From: Narthecium ossifragum
Lineage: Eukaryota; Streptophyta; Magnoliopsida; Dioscoreales; Nartheciaceae
Length of the DNA: 64,000 bases
Direction of reading: 5' to 3'
Assembly (NCBI GenBank): GCA_963920575.1
Contig: OY986966.1
Location: 12,006,048 to 12,070,047 of the forward strand
Shown here: positions 23,518 to 34,942 of the stretch, in pieces
Position numbering within the stretch: position 1 is the first letter of the stretch
Layout of the letters: the number at the start of each line of letters is the position of its first letter
Notes under the pieces: generated by a model
Database searches by the model: none
The model's input: only the letters and a program-made list of their open reading frames with translations
What the model was told of the DNA's origin: nothing
Position numbers and translations under genes: made by a program

Positions 23518-23965
23518 AGGGATTGACATCAAGGGATTCGTAGATCGCCTGCTTGTTGCTACATGTAGGTATTTCTACCAAACCCTGGTGAATTGGTAAC
23601 CCTAGGATCGCTTTTATTTTATTTGTGGTTGTTGTGTTTGTTAGATCGTCTGCTTGGTTTTTATTACATGAATGAATTCCCCACCATCAAATAGACCTTT
23701 CTGCAAAGTTTGATTGGATTCCATCTCCGTTTGTTAGATCAAATCCAACAAATTCAGTTTTTCATCGGTTTCGTCAGTTTTTGAGAAATTTGATTTAATT
23801 CGGAGGATTTGATCATCCAAAGTTGGATTTCTTAGTGTCATTAGATTCCCCACATGCAATTTCACAAGCTTACCAAATTTGGTTTGATTCTGACGAGTTT
23901 TGATTGTTGAAATCTAAGAAATTGGATTTCAGCCATTATTCACCTTTCCTGCCGACTTATGAAGG

Positions 23966-24240
23966 ATCGATCATTTGGGTAAAATGATCATTTGGGTAAA
24001 ATGATCGATCACTTTTGTTGAAGTGTTCTGTCTTTTCTGAAGGATGATCGATCTTCCTTGTCAGGAAAGATCGATCATTTCTCTTGAGAGGGGGAGCACT
24101 TGGAGGGGATCGATCATGGGAATCATGATCGATCATTTTCCTTCCAGGCAGGGAATACTCTTAAGGAAGATCGATCTTCCTTGAGAGTAAAGATTGATCA
24201 TTTCTCCTTGACAGTGAGCACCCATATGAATGATTGATCA
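23966..24240. repeat. GATCGATC hairpin array in the 21302 LTR
   Basis: Paired copies such as GATCGATC-TTCC...GGAAA-GATCGATC (near 24046-24076) and GATCGATC-ATG...CAT-GATCGATC (near 24108-24135). The inner arms differ between pairs yet remain complementary within a pair. Confidence 0.85.
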
Positions 24241-24348
24241 TCTTACGTCATGAATTGACGGGTTTATTCTTGGATTACGTCATAAATTGGATTCCGAACC
24301 GGTTTATCGATTTCTACCGATTTCAAGCAATTTCTCGATAAGCATGCC

Positions 24349-24354
<6 letters not shown>

Positions 24355-24430
<76 letters not shown>
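24355..24430. repeat. (GT)n microsatellite
   Basis: About 38 uninterrupted GT units after ATAT, inside the 21302-25824 LTR. Expected to be length-polymorphic. Confidence 0.98.
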
Positions 24431-24432
<2 letters not shown>

Positions 24433-25925
24433 TTTGTGATTGCTTGATCGTTTTATGGGTAATCGGAGAGTGACGACCCCCGGGGATGTTTAGTATAAAT
24501 GGGCCGAAGGTGCGCCCCGCATGCTTAGAGTAGTTTACTGCTTTGATTAATAGCCTCGCTGATTGTCGGCGTGCGCCGGGGGCATAACCCGTTGTACTGG
24601 TAGATTATATCTTGTTGTGTGGCTTATGTGTGGCTTATTGGCTTGGTCGAGGTCGCTTCCCCGTTGCAGCAATTTCGGTTGATTGCCGTGGACGCTGTTG
24701 TAATGCCGAAATTGGCTCTTTTACTTGTCGTTGCTTGTGGGCCAGTTACCCGTGGGTAAATGTGGAACCTTAGTCTATCAAGTGCCGGGGTGCACTGAAG
24801 GCTATTGTATATCTGCTTTATCATTGCTTTGTTAGTTAGATCTTCTTTGTGTTAGACCCTTGCTATGTTCACCCTTTGGCTAGCTTCAGGCTATGCCCAG
24901 CCCTGTATAATTGATGTCATCTTGTTGCATGCTTATATCTCTTTATCTGTGCCTGAGCATTGCATGCATCTTGTTTGCATTAGAGCATAAGGTTAGGGCG
25001 TGGGTGAATAGGGTCTTCGCCGATCCGAGGCTCTCGGGTAGCTCGGATCTAGCTCTAGGACCGTGGCTGGGTAGCTAGATCTAGGGCAATTGTATTGTTG
25101 AATCTTTGTACTCTCGAGGATGGGTCTAATTGGCTACTATCTGTTGTTTGAGGTTGTTTGAGGTGTAGAGGTCGCTCAGAGTTCTCGTCTCATGCTCAAT
25201 ATCCGTGTTAAGAGAAGTTAGGTGCCGCTCTGGGTCCTACCCCTTTGTTGTTCAGCACTGGGCGCTTGGTGGTTGAGAGGGACGGCTGTTGACAGTTGAG
25301 GTCACAAAGCGCGTGCCTTGGGATAGGTGGCGGACGTAACGGAGTTTCCCTTAGAGATGAGACAGAACCTGAGACTTTGTGGTTTCCCCTTTTTTCCTGT
25401 GCGACGTAGAGTAGAGTAGAACCCTACTGAGCTTTGTTGCTCACTCCTACCCGGACTGCGTTTGCAGGTGCAGGCATTAGCTCTTCCTCAGTGGTTCCCG
25501 CTGGATCAAGTCTTGGCGAGGTGTCGACTTTCGGAGGCAGTTGAGGTCGTGGAGGGACACAATTACGTTTTGGCAGCTTTTGCTTATAGTTACCTTTCAT
25601 GATGTTATACTTAATATTTAACATATAAAATCATGTTCCCTCTTTTGATTGAGTTGTATTTTCGTAATATTAATCTATAAATTGTTAGATCTATTATCAT
25701 AACATTGGAAGTCTTTAACTTTAAATTAATTCCGCTTTGTGTTGTACGCGCTAGCTTGGATGTGAATAGTGTAGGTTCCCCTCACGTCCAGGTCCGGATG
25801 GGTTTTCTGGGTCGGTGTGTGATAGAGTTTCTCATCCAGTACGAGTAACTATCATACTGTTAGGTCCACTTTAACCGATTTCCATAAAAAAACTTGACAC
25901 AATGTCCCACCGAGAATGCCAAAAA

Positions 25926-26290
25926 TGTTGGCGTGGAAATCTTACCATTGACCGGTAAAGTCAAAATAGTCAAAATGCCAAACTCGGCTATATATAAGAG
26001 ATGTCAAATGTTGACCGTAATCACATTTGATATCCATCATTGGATATAAGATTGATGATCTAACCACCGTTGGATATAAGGCAGGATGGTTAACTCGGCT
26101 ATATATAAGAGGCTAGGGAGCCCATGTTCTAGCTGGGCACGGTAACTGACCACTGTGTTTCTCTTTCTAAATAAACCCTCTAAACAATTCTCCACCATCT
26201 GATAGGGTGCATTCTCCCTTGTATGATAGATAGACAACCCTACCAAGTTATTCATGATAACCAACCAAACACCATTTAGTTATGCAAGAA
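25926..26290 (-). repeat. Gyp-B LTR remnant and AT-rich flank
   Basis: On the minus strand the LTR would end CCACGCCAACA at 25926, followed inside the element by TTTTTGGCATTCTCGGTGGG. A TATA-like CTTATATATAGCC sits about 75 bp before that end. The outer boundary is not visible. From about 26280 to 26423 the sequence is plain AT-rich DNA. Confidence 0.5.
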
Positions 26291-26897
26291 ATTATATAAA
26301 GTTATTTTTACATAACTTTATGTTAACCAAGATGCATACTTATTCTATCCACATTCCAAACGGGCCATTTTATTCCTTTGAGCTATTTATCCAACCAATA
26401 GGGCAGTTGGTTTAACGATCCAATTCAAACTAGGACGATTCTAAATAGACCAAACATTTTGCTAGACGCACCCCATTTCTAAGTGCGCCACATCGAATTT
26501 TAAAAATACTATCTTTTTACTATATGGTCTTTTTCATAATATTCCTAATCTACCCTCAGCCCCATCGTCCCCAGTGTCCTCTACCTCCTGACCTCTTTCC
26601 ATTGATGACCGGTGACACGTTCAAAATAACCCTCCGGTTTCCCAAATATGACGACTTAAGGGCTAAGGTATGATCCGAGAGACCTATTGGAAAATCTGAA
26701 GGACCAGCTGGCTGCATTTTTCATTAGTGCTTGTGTTCGGTCAAAACAGAGGTTCATGACTCACCATTCCAGAGAGCTGTGTTCGGTCAGAAGTCATCGT
26801 TCTAAAGAACTCGCCTCGATCTAGAACAACAGACTAGGATTCGGCGCCGTTCTTGACCACTCGGGTCGGTGAAGCATGACCGTGCAAATGTTGAGAC

Positions 26898-27420
26898 TTC
26901 GGTCAAGAAAGACCGTTCATGAATATAAAGCTCAGTCAATATAGACCGAATATAATAGCATTGGTTAGTCCAAATGGACTGTTCATTAACAACTTGTTGA
27001 TTCGTGCTTGTTGTTTGAACTTAAGAACTCACTTCTCTATAAGCTAGCAGAGGTATAAAAGGCTTATCATTTAAACCTGTGCTGCACACAACAGAGGTTT
27101 AAATCCGTGCTATAAACAAAATTGAATTATTTAGTATGGAAATAAATGTTGCTACAATAATTTAGTTTGGTTATTATTATCGAGAATCGGTGATGGCCAA
27201 CACGAGTTATCGTGGGCGGTCAAGTATGACCGAACATATGAATTCTGTTTAGCCATATGCAGCCTAATCGAGTACATAACACTAATTAATGATTAGTTGC
27301 TACTCTAAATAGTTCAGTTATTATTGACCGAACAAAATAAAAGTATTCGGACACTGTTGGCCGATTCGAGTGGAATTGTTCGGCCACCAAAATTATCTCG
27401 AGCGGTCAATATCAACCGAA
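26898..27420. repeat. 20-bp dyad array in MULE-D
   Basis: Examples of NTCGG-N10-CCGAN dyads, each 20 bp, some with one or two mismatches in the arms: TTCGGTCAAGAAAGACCGTT at 26898, CTCAGTCAATATAGACCGAA at 26931, a degenerate one at 26964, then 27215, 27313, 27346 and 27401. Neighbouring members are 33 bp apart (26898/26931/26964; 27313/27346/27379). Confidence 0.75.
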
Positions 27421-27866
27421 GAGGGGTGCACTTAGAAATATTAGCTAAACATATAAATCCATATAAAAAAATATGTCAGTTCGGTTCTCCCAAATTGTAT
27501 AATTCAGCTCTAATCGGTCAGTTATGACCGACCAAGTTATTCGATTCAGTTCTACTTGAACCGTATAATTAAGCTTCAATCGGCTAGTTATGGCCGAACA
27601 ATGCAGTTCAAATTGGCCGATTCGAGTGGAATTGTTCGGCCACCAAAATTATCTCGAGCGGTCAATATCAACCGAAGAGGGGTGCACTTAGAAATATTAG
27701 CTAAACATAAAATCCATATAAAAAATATGTCAGTTCGGTTCTCCCAAACTGTATAATTCAGCTCTAATCGGTCAATTATGACATACCAAGTTATTCGGTT
27801 CAGTTCAACTTGAACCGTATAATTAAGCTTCAATCGGCTAGTTATGGCCGAACAATGCAGTTCAAA
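27357..27866. repeat. tandem duplication of about 255 bp in MULE-D
   Basis: Two adjacent copies (27357-27612 and 27613-27866), both starting TTGGCCGATTCGAGTGG, differing by a few substitutions and small indels. The unit contains several 20-bp dyads. Confidence 0.9.
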
Positions 27867-28339
27867 TTGACCATTTATTGCCGAAATATGAGTAATATTT
27901 GGTCGCAAGCCATCGTCCTCACCACCGTCTTCCCTCATATACATCTACAACCCCTTGATACTCGTCATATACATCTACAACCGGCGCCGACACCTTGTCC
28001 ATTTTCATCCTCAATCTTCAGTCGTCTGCCAACAATGCGGTATAGAACGTTGAAGAAGATGGTGGTCGAGAAGCTGGGAGATAGTGTGCAGACATTGAAG
28101 AAGATGGGGTTGGTCGCGATGGTGGAGGTCAAGGGTAGAAGATGGTAGGGGATTTCTTAAAGAGGGGTATTTGAGTCAAATAATCCGAAGGATATATTAG
28201 ATATTAATTAAAAAGACTCTTGTGTATTTAGAATCGCCCAACAACCCTTCAAACTAAGATCATACCGTTCTTGGTCGAGTCAAATCTAATTTCCTTGGAC
28301 CCACTCCACCTTCTAAACCGAAAGGGCGATTCTAAATAC

Positions 28340-29490
28340 ACTGTCGTTTTTGCTAGGAACACCCGATTTCTAAGTATACCCCACTCAATTTTGAAAATAT
28401 TGTGTTTTTACTGCGTACATAATGCCTTTTTTCATAATATTCCTAATTTACCCTTGATGTCATCTACCTCCAGATGACCTGGTTGGCGACCGTATCCTCG
28501 CGCGTCCTCAACCTCCCGATCTGGTCGGCGACCGGCAACCTAAGGACATGCGTCCGCCGATCCATTCAAACCTCGATGCCGGCCGATTCAACTTATATTG
28601 GCGGTCGACGGAATGAATAATTGTTTGATCATATTAGCCGATTCGATTTATATTGAACGGTGGATCATGACCGAACGATTTTATATTAAGCGGTGGATCA
28701 TGACCAAACGGGTGTGAAATTACAGCCTTCATTATTTACTGTCAATCCATGCATCATCCTCTATTCACTCACGGTCAATCCATGCATCGACCATCGCTTC
28801 AGCCGTCTAGCTCAAAATGCAACCTTGGTTCATAGTCGATCCATGCATCCTCATTATCTCGTACATTCTACTTTGACTATATTCCTAAAACAGGTAAAAA
28901 AACATACAATGACAAAGAATCAAGAAGTGTATTAGAATGAAATGATTATTACTGTTAATTTGAGAAATAAGAAAAAGTTAATGGTTGATGACACATGCCC
29001 AGAGTGTATGCCACTCAGAATAAATGTTTGTTTGGTGCATTCGCATACCCTGGTAGGGATGGATGAGATGTAATGGGATATGAAAGTTTTCCTTGCTTTT
29101 GTCTTGCACCATGTTTAAATTCAAAGAATCATATATTAGAATAAATATTTCTTAACTCACCCTTAACTCACTCTCTCTTCAAGTGAGTTTACACTTTTGC
29201 GTTGGGTTCATGTCCGGTGCATTCGCGCGCGCGGAGTATTCGCACCGAACGGATGTTTTCGCTTCGGTGCATTCGCACTGAATGGGTGTAACGTCTGAGA
29301 GATCCTCAGTTGCAACTCGGTGGTTCCGACCAAGAGATCAATCGCTTGATCCTCATCGGGGTTTGGACAGGTTGCACCGATGTGGACGCATTTCCTTATT
29401 CACTGGGCACCACTCATCAGGGTTTGAACAAGTTGTGTTGATGTGGACGCATGTCCTTATTCGCCGATCGTTGACGAGGTCGGGAGGCAG
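28340..29490. other. non-coding left arm of MULE-C
   Basis: No protein-coding signal. It contains CATAATATTCCTAATTTACCCTTGATG-like sequence shared with MULE-D (26535), degenerate dyads (28590-28700), three GTCAATCCATGCATC-like words (28740-28850) and a 48-bp direct repeat (29354-29401 and 29415-29462, offset 61 bp). Confidence 0.6.
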
Positions 29491-30083
29491 TGTGAGGACA
29501 TGCCTCTCTACTCCTGGGTCGACCGCTTGGGTCGGGCCTGTCGCTCGTTGTGGACCGTAAGGGGAATTTGGTAAATTGCACATTGTTGGTTTGTTTCACA
29601 CTCGCGGGTGCACACATTGACCGTGTTTGTGTAAATGTTTGATTAGAACGGTTGGATGGACCCGGGATCGAAAGTCTATATAACGGACGCGACTTTCTTC
29701 TTTCAATCCTTTTCAAATCTGCGTTCTTGAGCTGAGATCTGGCTGGATTTGAAGGAGCTTGAGGACGATCCAAGGCTTAGCAGCTGGGATTAAAGCTGCT
29801 TTAGTCTAGGTAGGGATTCCTACCTACTTGCTTTTCCGGTTTTGTGAGATTTGAGTTGTTTGTGGTTTGTTTTGCTTAGATCTTGCTGCATGTTTGATGG
29901 TTTTTAGCATGCTTACCGGTTTTGGACTCGTGGTCCTTCGTACTACCAGATTCCAGGGTTTTGCGAGATTTGGTGGAGTTTTTCGGCGGTATTTCTCGTC
30001 GTCCGGTAGCCGGAGAACCCATCAGGATCGATCATTCTGGAGGAATGATCGATCTTCCTGTGTTGGTCATGCCTAGCCCGTGA

Positions 30084-32615
30084 TGTCACGCCCCGACCCA
30101 GAAAACCCATCCGGGCCGGGACGTGAGGGTCCTAAACTCTATTTCTAAAAACGAACGGCGAGAGTTTCCCCTGTATTTCTCAATTTGAACACTGTACAGT
30201 TATAATCTTCACAATAAATTAACACGACAAATCTAATAATTCTAAATTTCAACATGAATATGAATCTGTTTTCACAAATCTTACTATCTAGTACAGGTTC
30301 TGATACAATGCTTTCATCAACCCTCATTACATAATTTAATACAGACAATCAAATCCTCGAAGAGGGAAATTATACATTTAATATAACTGCAAATGTACAA
30401 CTATTAACAAAAGGGAAAACTCCAGGATCGTCAAGTACTTCTCGAAACTTCAAGTCCACGATCACCTCGAGAATGGCGCGCCAATGCCCAGAAGATCACC
30501 TGAATGGAAAGGACTGCATCGACATGCATCGCCGATGCAGTCCAGGTAGGAGTGAGCAACAAAGCTCAGTAGGGTTCTACGCTATTCTACGTCGCATAGA
30601 AAGGAAGGGAAACAATAACAGTGTCGTTTCTCCGCCTAAGTCTAAAGGATGCCACGGGGTCGATTCCCCAAGGGATCCTACTCTTCTCAACCGACCACAC
30701 TGGGAACATCAACCAAACATGCTGGGAGGAAACAAAGAACCAGAACCAGTAGGAACACCCTTTACCCAGCAGGAAACCACTGCCTGGGGACACACGTCAG
30801 GGACATCAACAACCATCCTTAGCACTTGGCCTTGGAGAACCGACATGACCTCTAAACCTCAATATCAATATAATATTTCAGTCCGATTACCTAATTATCC
30901 TCGAATGATATCAAACATAATCATTGATGACAATCACGTCCTAATCCTTGACTACTCAAACCCCGGTCCTAGGGCTACCCGAGAACCCCGGATCGACGAT
31001 CGAATCCATCCCCTACCACCTAGCCTGATGCCTCTAATGCAAGCAAATGCATGCAATGCTCACACGCACATTTAATAGATTAGGATATGCAACAATATGT
31101 CATACATAATACAAGGCTAGGCATAGCCTACGGCTCGTCAAGGGGTAAACATGCATAAAGCAGATAAAAGGTCTAAACTACAATAATCCAATATTATAAC
31201 GACGCCCACGGCCGTAAAGAAGCAACAACACATTCAATCAAAATTTCGGCATTACGACGGCGTCCACAGCCGTCAACCGCAATTTCTACAACGGGGCACA
31301 CCCCCAGCCACACACTCACAACAACAACAATAAATATAGTGCATATAATCTAGGGCACACATTCGGCCCGTTTAATTATCTAAACATCCCAAGGGGCGTG
31401 ACTCCCTTGGTTCAACCACAAGCTAAGTATACAAGTATACAATACGATGTAAATAAGCATGACATGCAATTAATTGCTAATTGAACAAGAATGATTTATA
31501 TCTAACTAAACATGTCGGCATCAAACAATTAGTCATCTAAGAACCACCCATTTGAACATGCTAGCCCCCGAGATCACTAGGAATACCAATTGCATGTATG
31601 TCGAAGACTTAAACACGGTAAGACATCATAAATCCAGTAAAAGCCAAAATCTGGATTTCTACATTAAACCCTAGTTAGAGGCAATGAAATCTTATCAATT
31701 CGACGTCCAAATGTCGTCGAATCGGAAATTAAACTTGAGCAATTGTATATTAGCATACTAGAAACATGCAGCCCAAGAATCGGGTCTAATTGATGTCTAA
31801 TTTTCACATATTTTACTAATCAATTTCTTAATCTTTGTTTCGCAGCAGTTTAGAAAACAATTCGACAAAAATCATATATAAATTGAAAAATCACGAAACT
31901 AGCGGCAATCCAAAGAGGACTCAATGATCTACAACTTTCATCTTGAAAGTTTCACGAGATCATGCTCACACAGCTCACAAACCGAGCTTGAACATCGAAG
32001 AACATAGATACGATAAAATCCGGGAATAAATGCTTAGAAAACCCAATTAAATCATAATCAAATCCTAAAAACATCTAGCAGATGAAGAACATGAATCATG
32101 GATCAATCTAGAAGAGAAGCAATCAAAGACCTAGGTGGAAACCCAACCTGAAAACGCAATTCAAGCTTAATCCGGCTGAAGATCACCTCCTCCATCGTCG
32201 TCATCGCCTCTGGCTCGCCGGGGATCGCCGAAGTCCGCCGGGAGCCATCCGACGTCGAGTACCATTCGCGACGGGAAGAGAAAGAGAGGGGGAGGGCATC
32301 GGATCTGAGAGGAAGAGGGGTTTCGCAGGTAGAGAGAGGTGAGGACGAGCTCGGAGAGGAGCGGCGGTGGACGACGGCGGAGAAGAAGCTCCGGAGAAGG
32401 GGGATCGGCGGAGAGGATCTCGGACCTGGGGTTCTCGGGAGAGAGAGAGCTCGTGGGAGAGAAGCTCTAGCCGGATCTGAGGAGAGGGAGCTCGAGGGAG
32501 AACGGCGGCCGGCGACGGTGGCGAAGGAGCTCCGGAGAAGGGAGAGGGCCGGCGCGGTCGTGAGCGGGGAGGAAGAAAGGAGAAGGAGAGAGGTCAGGCA
32601 CGGGGGAAAAGGAAG

Positions 32616-32652
<37 letters not shown>

Positions 32653-32986
32653 TAAGCACTTAAGTGGCTTAGGCGGTTCAGACGAGCCAACGGATCGGAC
32701 TGAATCCGATTTGACTCCAAATTGCGATATCGTCGCAATCTCGTCCGGATCTGGCAATCACGAATGCTCCTACTGGATCTATTCAATCATATACATCAAT
32801 CAAGGTTGTGTTTGCACTACGCGTGTGTGAAACCGACCGCTAAGGCACAATTTACCAGATTACCCTTGGGGTCCAAAAGCAGCGATGCGATCAACCGATC
32901 ACAAACCAAGGCCAACTGAGACAAACCATAAAACCAAACCCTCGACCCAACGCAGTCGGACCAGGTTGTAGGGACGGGTCCTCACA
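30084..32986 (-). mobile_element. L1-family solo LTR nested in the 29491 copy; TSD CGTGA
   Basis: Left end TGTCACGCCCCGACCC, right end GGGACGGGTCCTCACA, 2903 bp. TSD CGTGA at 30079-30083 and 32987-32991. Minus orientation, opposite to its host. It contains the conserved GTAGGAGTGAGCAAC/AAGCTCAGTAGG stretch (about 30546-30573) and a (GA)n run at 32618-32650. ORFs here have no recognisable domain. Confidence 0.9.
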
Positions 32987-32992
32987 CGTGAA

Positions 32993-33205
32993 GGATCGAT
33001 CATCTGGTTGGAGATGATCGATCATGTTCCTTGGCTAGCGTGGGCGAGTCCTTGGTCACGAAGGTGATCGATGAAGATCGATCCTTTGGCTTGGTGATCG
33101 ATCTTCCTGGAGGGAGGATCGATCCTTTGTAGCTTGACAGGGGCTGAATCCTCCCATTTACGAGGGTTATCGATCCTTCCTATGGAGAGGATCGATCCCT
33201 CGTGT
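32993..33205. repeat. GATCGATC hairpin array of the 29491 LTR
   Basis: Pairs such as GATCGATC-ATC...GAT-GATCGATC (32996-33026) and GATCGATC-TTCC...GGAG-GATCGATC. A further pair with ATTC/GAAT inner arms lies at 30027-30056 on the other side of the nested LTR, so the array is older than that insertion. Confidence 0.85.
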
Positions 33206-34479
33206 GGCAGTGAAGAGTTTTCAATGGTTTTTGCCCGCGGGGCTTCATTATACGATTTTCTTATCGCTTTATAAACTGGTACATATTCATAAGCATGTTA
33301 GCCCTTTAATGAAGGGTAATGGTGAACCAGGAGAGTGATGACTCATGGGATGTTTAGAATAAGTGGTGCGGGTAGCCCTACAGGTTTCCTTAGCCTTGCA
33401 TGACGGCGTGCGCTGAGGGCTTATCAGTGCGGGGCTGCTTCCCGATGCAGGTTGCTGGTGAATTGGCTGGCAGTTGGTGGTGGTACCACTGCAGCAGTTC
33501 TTGATCTTAAATACCTGTTCACCACCCCGGGCCGGCAGGGTGCCGAGCCCAGAGCTTGCTTTGTTATCATCACATATGTTGTATGCTTATCTGTCTTATA
33601 TGCGTATGTTCATTGCATGCATTCTGGTTGCGCATTAGTTGCATAAGGTTAGGGTGTGGGCAATCTGTAGGTCGCTGTCCCGAGGCTTGGAAGCTCGGAT
33701 TTAGCCCTAGGACCGGGGTTGGGCAGCTTGGTCTAGGTTTGAATAGTGGTGTTCAGTCGATTTCGATGATAGGCCTAGATGACTCGAACACCTATTGATT
33801 GATGATTGTAGAGGTCTTGTCGGCCTCTAGTCGGGTTCTGAGGTGTAGCCGGTGTCCAGTGATCTACGACTCTTGAGTAGAGGGTGTGCCTACTCATCGG
33901 TGCCATTTCCTGCCGGCAGTGCTGGTTTCCTGCTTGCGAGTCTGCAGTGTTGGTTGCATACGTTCAGGGACACTCGGTGGGGTTATGGGACCCCTGTGGA
34001 CACCCAAGCCTTACTAGAGGGCGACACTGTTGCGTTTCCCTCTTCCTTCTGTGTGTCGTAGTGTAGTTTCCCTGCTGAGTTTAGTGCTCATTTCTACCCA
34101 GGCTGCGTTTTGCAGGTGCAAGCGTTAGCTCATCTTCGGTGGCGCCTACCGGGTAGTTGGTCGATAGTGCGGCGGCGCCAAGCGGAGTCTGAGGAGTGGT
34201 GATCTGTTTTTCTAGAACCTTTGTTAGTTAGCCTTTGAGTATACATATTGTATTTGAATCCTTCTCTCTTCAAGGTTTTGTATATTAAACTTTGGGTTTT
34301 GTAATCTTCAGTTTGAGGTTTCTATAAATTGTAGTTTTGCTAATTGAGGGCTTTTGATGAATTGTTTAGAAAGACCCATAGGTTAGAGGGAACCTCGCCA
34401 AATTTTTCCGCAGTTGTTAGGTTCCGGTTCGCATCATCCGGCCCTGTTGGGCTTTCGCGGGTCGAGGCGCCACAGGCAG

Positions 34480-34893
34480 GAACAAGGGTATTTGAGTCAA
34501 ATAGGTGAAAGGATATGTTGGGTATTAAGTAATTTCTTTTACTGGGTCTATCTAGTAAATAGCGATGCTTTGTATACATACCCACGTTACATGTGTAATG
34601 CACATGCCGCAAATCGGTAGTGAGATACTGATTCTCTTTTCTAGTCCATCGGTAGTGAGCTCATTACCGATTGAATTATTGATCTAGTCTATCAGTAGTG
34701 AGATACCGATGAAATATATCAGGTAGTGAGATATCGATGAAATATATCAATCAATCGGTAGCTCATTGTTGGTATAATTCAATCGGTAGTCCACTGTCGA
34801 TTCATCTACCGATTGACTAGATGATGAAATATGCGGTGGACTACCGACACGTGGCATTTACGCAAAACTTTACTCATCTGCTCATCTAGGAAA
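34480..34893. repeat. MULE-C segment with ATCGGTAG dyads
   Basis: Non-coding. Starts GGGTATTTGAGTCAAATA, a stretch also present near the right end of MULE-D (28168). Then come dyads ATCGGTAGTGAGATACTGAT (34613), a 24-bp form (34648), ATCAGTAGTGAGATACCGAT (34691) and ATCGGTAGTCCACTGTCGAT (34782). MULE-A is inserted at its right edge. Confidence 0.7.
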
Positions 34894-34942
34894 GGGGGCG
34901 TTTATCGACACCACACAAACATCTACTCACACCACACTTTAC

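Larger units (their letters stand above)
21302..25824 (+). mobile_element. L1-family solo LTR hosting a different solo LTR; TSD GAGTA/GAGTT
   Basis: Starts TGTGAGGACACG and ends GGTCGGTGTGTGATA, a mutated form of the family terminus. Flanks GAGTA (21297-21301) and GAGTT (25825-25829) differ by one base, so this looks like an older insertion. A TATA box (TATAAATAGCCC) is at about 21575. It contains the 21696 solo LTR, a GATCGATC array (23966-24240) and a long GT microsatellite. Confidence 0.78.
6396..26290 (-). mobile_element. Gyp-B: minus-strand gypsy remnant split by three solo LTRs
   Basis: Gyp-B sequence occupies 6396-10279, 12942-13146, 21268-21301 and 25825-25926, plus an LTR remnant from 25926. 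It encodes decayed gag and protease on the minus strand. The right junction reads, on the minus strand, CCACGCCAACA then TTTTTGGCATTCTCGG, which looks like an LTR 3' end followed by a primer-site region. The left side is truncated near 6395 just beyond the protease, so RT, RNase H and integrase are missing. The right limit (about 26290) is a guess. Its age is shown by many frameshifts and by its role as landing site for three L1 solo LTRs. Confidence 0.7.
26433..28247. mobile_element. MULE-D: non-autonomous MULE with perfect 9-bp TSD
   Basis: Flanked by TTCAAACTA at 26424-26432 and 28248-28256. Left end GGACGATTCTAAATAGACC; right end (inverse) GGGTTGTT then GGGCGATTCTAAATACAC. The terminal motif GGGCGATTCTAAATA is shared with MULE-C. 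It has no transposase. The interior is mostly 20-bp dyads of the CGGTCA...TGACCG type and a 2-copy tandem repeat of about 255 bp. The 9-bp TSD is typical of the Mutator superfamily. The ORFs inside (about 27324-28148) are repeat by-products or unsupported. Confidence 0.85.
29491..34474 (+). mobile_element. L1-family solo LTR inside MULE-C; TSD GGCAG
   Basis: Starts TGTGAGGACATGCC and ends GGGTCGAGGCGCCACA. TSD GGCAG at 29486-29490 and 34475-34479. A TATA-like TATATAACGG is near 29678. It is split by the solo LTR 30084-32986, leaving about 2.08 kb. Its GATCGATC array is divided by that insertion (30025-30060 and 32993-33205). Confidence 0.87.

Noticed and set aside
30473..31075. 200-codon plus-strand ORF
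   Set aside because: Lies wholly in a solo LTR; its text parallels non-coding sequence of sister LTRs in other frames, and no domain is visible.
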